Assembly: GCA_012842745.1 (NCBI GenBank)
Contig: DUSF01000033.1
Span: 62,001 to 126,000, forward strand
Source: Bacillus sp. (in: firmicutes)
GTDB lineage: Bacteria > Bacillota > Bacilli > Bacillales > Bacillaceae_J
DNA length: 64,000 nucleotides
Reading direction: 5' to 3'
Part shown: piece by piece, positions 63,258 to 64,000 of the stretch
Numbering within the stretch: the stretch's first letter is position 1
Layout: every line of letters starts with the position of its first letter
The notes under the pieces: model-generated
What the model saw: only the letters and a program-made list of their open reading frames with translations
Database searches by the model: none
Told to the model about the DNA's origin: nothing
Translations under genes and position numbers: made by a program

Positions 63258-63923
63258 TTGGATTTTGAACTTCTTACTCAAGTATTAATTATCATAGGTA
63301 TTGATATCGTACTTGGAGGGGACAATGCAATTGTCATTGCACTTGCCTGCCGGAACCTCCCTGTTACAAGACGAAATAAAGCCATCCTTCTAGGAACTGG
63401 ATTAGCAATTGCCGTAAGAGTCATGCTTACAATTCTTGCCGTTTACTTATTAATGATTCCTTATTTACAGCTTGCCGGTGGATTATTTCTCCTATTTATC
63501 GCCTACAATTTACTTACTGATGATGGCAATGATAGAACCAAAATAAGAGGAGGAACGACCCTCTTCCAAGCAGTACGAACAATTGTTGTCGCTGACGTAG
63601 TAATGGGGTTCGATAATGTACTAGCTGTTGCTGGTGCTGCTGGCGGAAATATCTACTTAGTTATCATTGGGCTATTAATTTCTATTCCAATCATCGTTTG
63701 GGGAAGTAAAATTATTTTAAAATTCATGGAGCGCTTTCCAGTTATCATTTACATTGGTGCCGGAATCCTCGCCTTAACAGCAGGTAAGATGATTACTCAT
63801 GAAGAACGAATTCAGCCCTTCTTAAACGCGTTTAAATATTCTCACTATATACTACCAATTATTACGATTATCATTGTCCTTTTAGCAGGTGCGATTAAAA
63901 AAACTTCTACGAAAAATGCGTAG
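63258..63923 (+). CDS. yjbE: TerC-family membrane protein YjbE
   Basis: A 221-residue membrane protein with about seven helices. GIDIVLGGDNAIVIALACRN and VVADVVMGFDNVLAVAGAAG are the two TerC-type motifs with Asp-Asn in the membrane. Bacillus YjbE-type proteins have been connected with Mn handling for secreted enzymes. TTG start with GGGGGGCGG upstream. It is divergent from mecA and convergent with spx, as in B. subtilis. No yybP-ykoY riboswitch was recognised upstream. Confidence 0.9.
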   Translation: MDFELLTQVLIIIGIDIVLGGDNAIVIALACRNLPVTRRNKAILLGTGLAIAVRVMLTILAVYLLMIPYLQLAGGLFLLFIAYNLLTDDGNDRTKIRGGTTLFQAVRTIVVADVVMGFDNVLAVAGAAGGNIYLVIIGLLISIPIIVWGSKIILKFMERFPVIIYIGAGILALTAGKMITHEERIQPFLNAFKYSHYILPIITIIIVLLAGAIKKTSTKNA

Positions 63924-63930
63924 AAGTTTT
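63900..63930. terminator. Bidirectional terminator between yjbE and spx
   Basis: AAAACTTCTACG pairs perfectly with CGTAGAAGTTTT, overlapping the yjbE stop. Confidence 0.85.
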
Positions 63931-63933
63931 CCA

Positions 63934-64000
63934 CTAATTTACTAAACGCTGTGCTTCACGTAATTGAAATGTACGCACCCTTCTTGGTAAAAAGCGACGG
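63934..64000 (-). CDS. spx: Spx regulator, 3' end only
   Basis: The minus strand from the window edge reads RRFLPRRVRTFQLREAQRLV followed by N and a TAG. This is the C terminus of Spx, whose end is strongly conserved in Bacillaceae. Spx binds RNA polymerase alpha subunits under disulfide stress and is degraded via the SpxH adaptor encoded at 54.4 kb. Only 21 codons are inside the window. Confidence 0.85.
   Translation of the reverse strand, partial: RRFLPRRVRTFQLREAQRLVN

Noticed and set aside
1-64000. CRISPR array, tRNA/rRNA genes, intact insertion sequence or prophage
   Set aside because: No regularly spaced repeats with unique spacers, no tRNA-like cloverleaf, and no transposase or integrase frame were seen. 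The amidase at 26.3 kb alone is not evidence of a prophage.

Overview
The window is a low-GC stretch from an endospore-forming member of the Bacillaceae. The right half follows the Bacillus subtilis yjb region gene for gene: spx, yjbE (terC family), mecA, cls, coiA, pepF, spxH/yjbH, a lytic transglycosylase (yjbJ type), a CYTH protein (yjbK), NAD kinase, an RluA-type pseudouridine synthase, prpE, fabI and cotO. The presence of CotO, CotB and CotY/CotZ-family proteins and two well-formed sigma-K promoters confirms a sporulator. No rRNA, tRNA, CRISPR array or intact insertion sequence was seen.

Layout. 1-3.5 kb: partial YugN-like gene, STAS protein, a HesB/IscA-like gene read through an in-frame UGA (a probable selenoprotein that ordinary ORF calling misses), a small membrane protein, and a PAS-GGDEF-EAL protein. 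3.5-12 kb: a cell-surface locus with two giant SLH-domain proteins, one with RCC1-like repeats and one with GLUG-like repeats, a LysR regulator, and relics of duplication. 12-18 kb: an MhqR-like quinone-stress set (WrbA, pirin, MarR regulator with its palindromic operator), a VTT membrane protein and a two-component system. 17.4-21.8 kb: three broken cyclic-di-GMP turnover genes flanking a carboxynorspermidine synthase/decarboxylase operon, which has a structured leader and an intrinsic terminator. 22-27 kb: PgpA-type phosphatase, YjcG and YjcF homologues, a FapA/DUF342 protein, and an amidase with a separate small protein matching its C-terminal module.

27-45 kb is the unusual part: a spore-surface island. 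It holds five YheC/YheD-type ATP-grasp genes plus the tail of a sixth, a MurF-like ligase overlapping one of them (the domain pair found fused in cyanophycin synthetase), two paralogous ATP-grasp ligases of another type, two secreted NlpC/P60 proteins whose extra repeats have lost catalytic residues, three CotY/CotZ-like proteins, CotB, a CotB-like protein and CotO. Much of it arose by segmental duplication, and a relic of a ligase 5' end marks one junction. I infer that these enzymes could make and trim an amide-linked modification of the spore surface; this is not proven.

45-64 kb is conserved core: FabI with a FapR-like operator, MgtE, a RodA-type SEDS protein, the yjb genes, hybrid cluster protein behind three Fnr-type boxes, and the mecA/spx proteolysis-competence genes. 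relQ (yjbM), which lies beside nadK in B. subtilis, is missing here. Gene starts were moved to internal codons wherever a Shine-Dalgarno site decided it.
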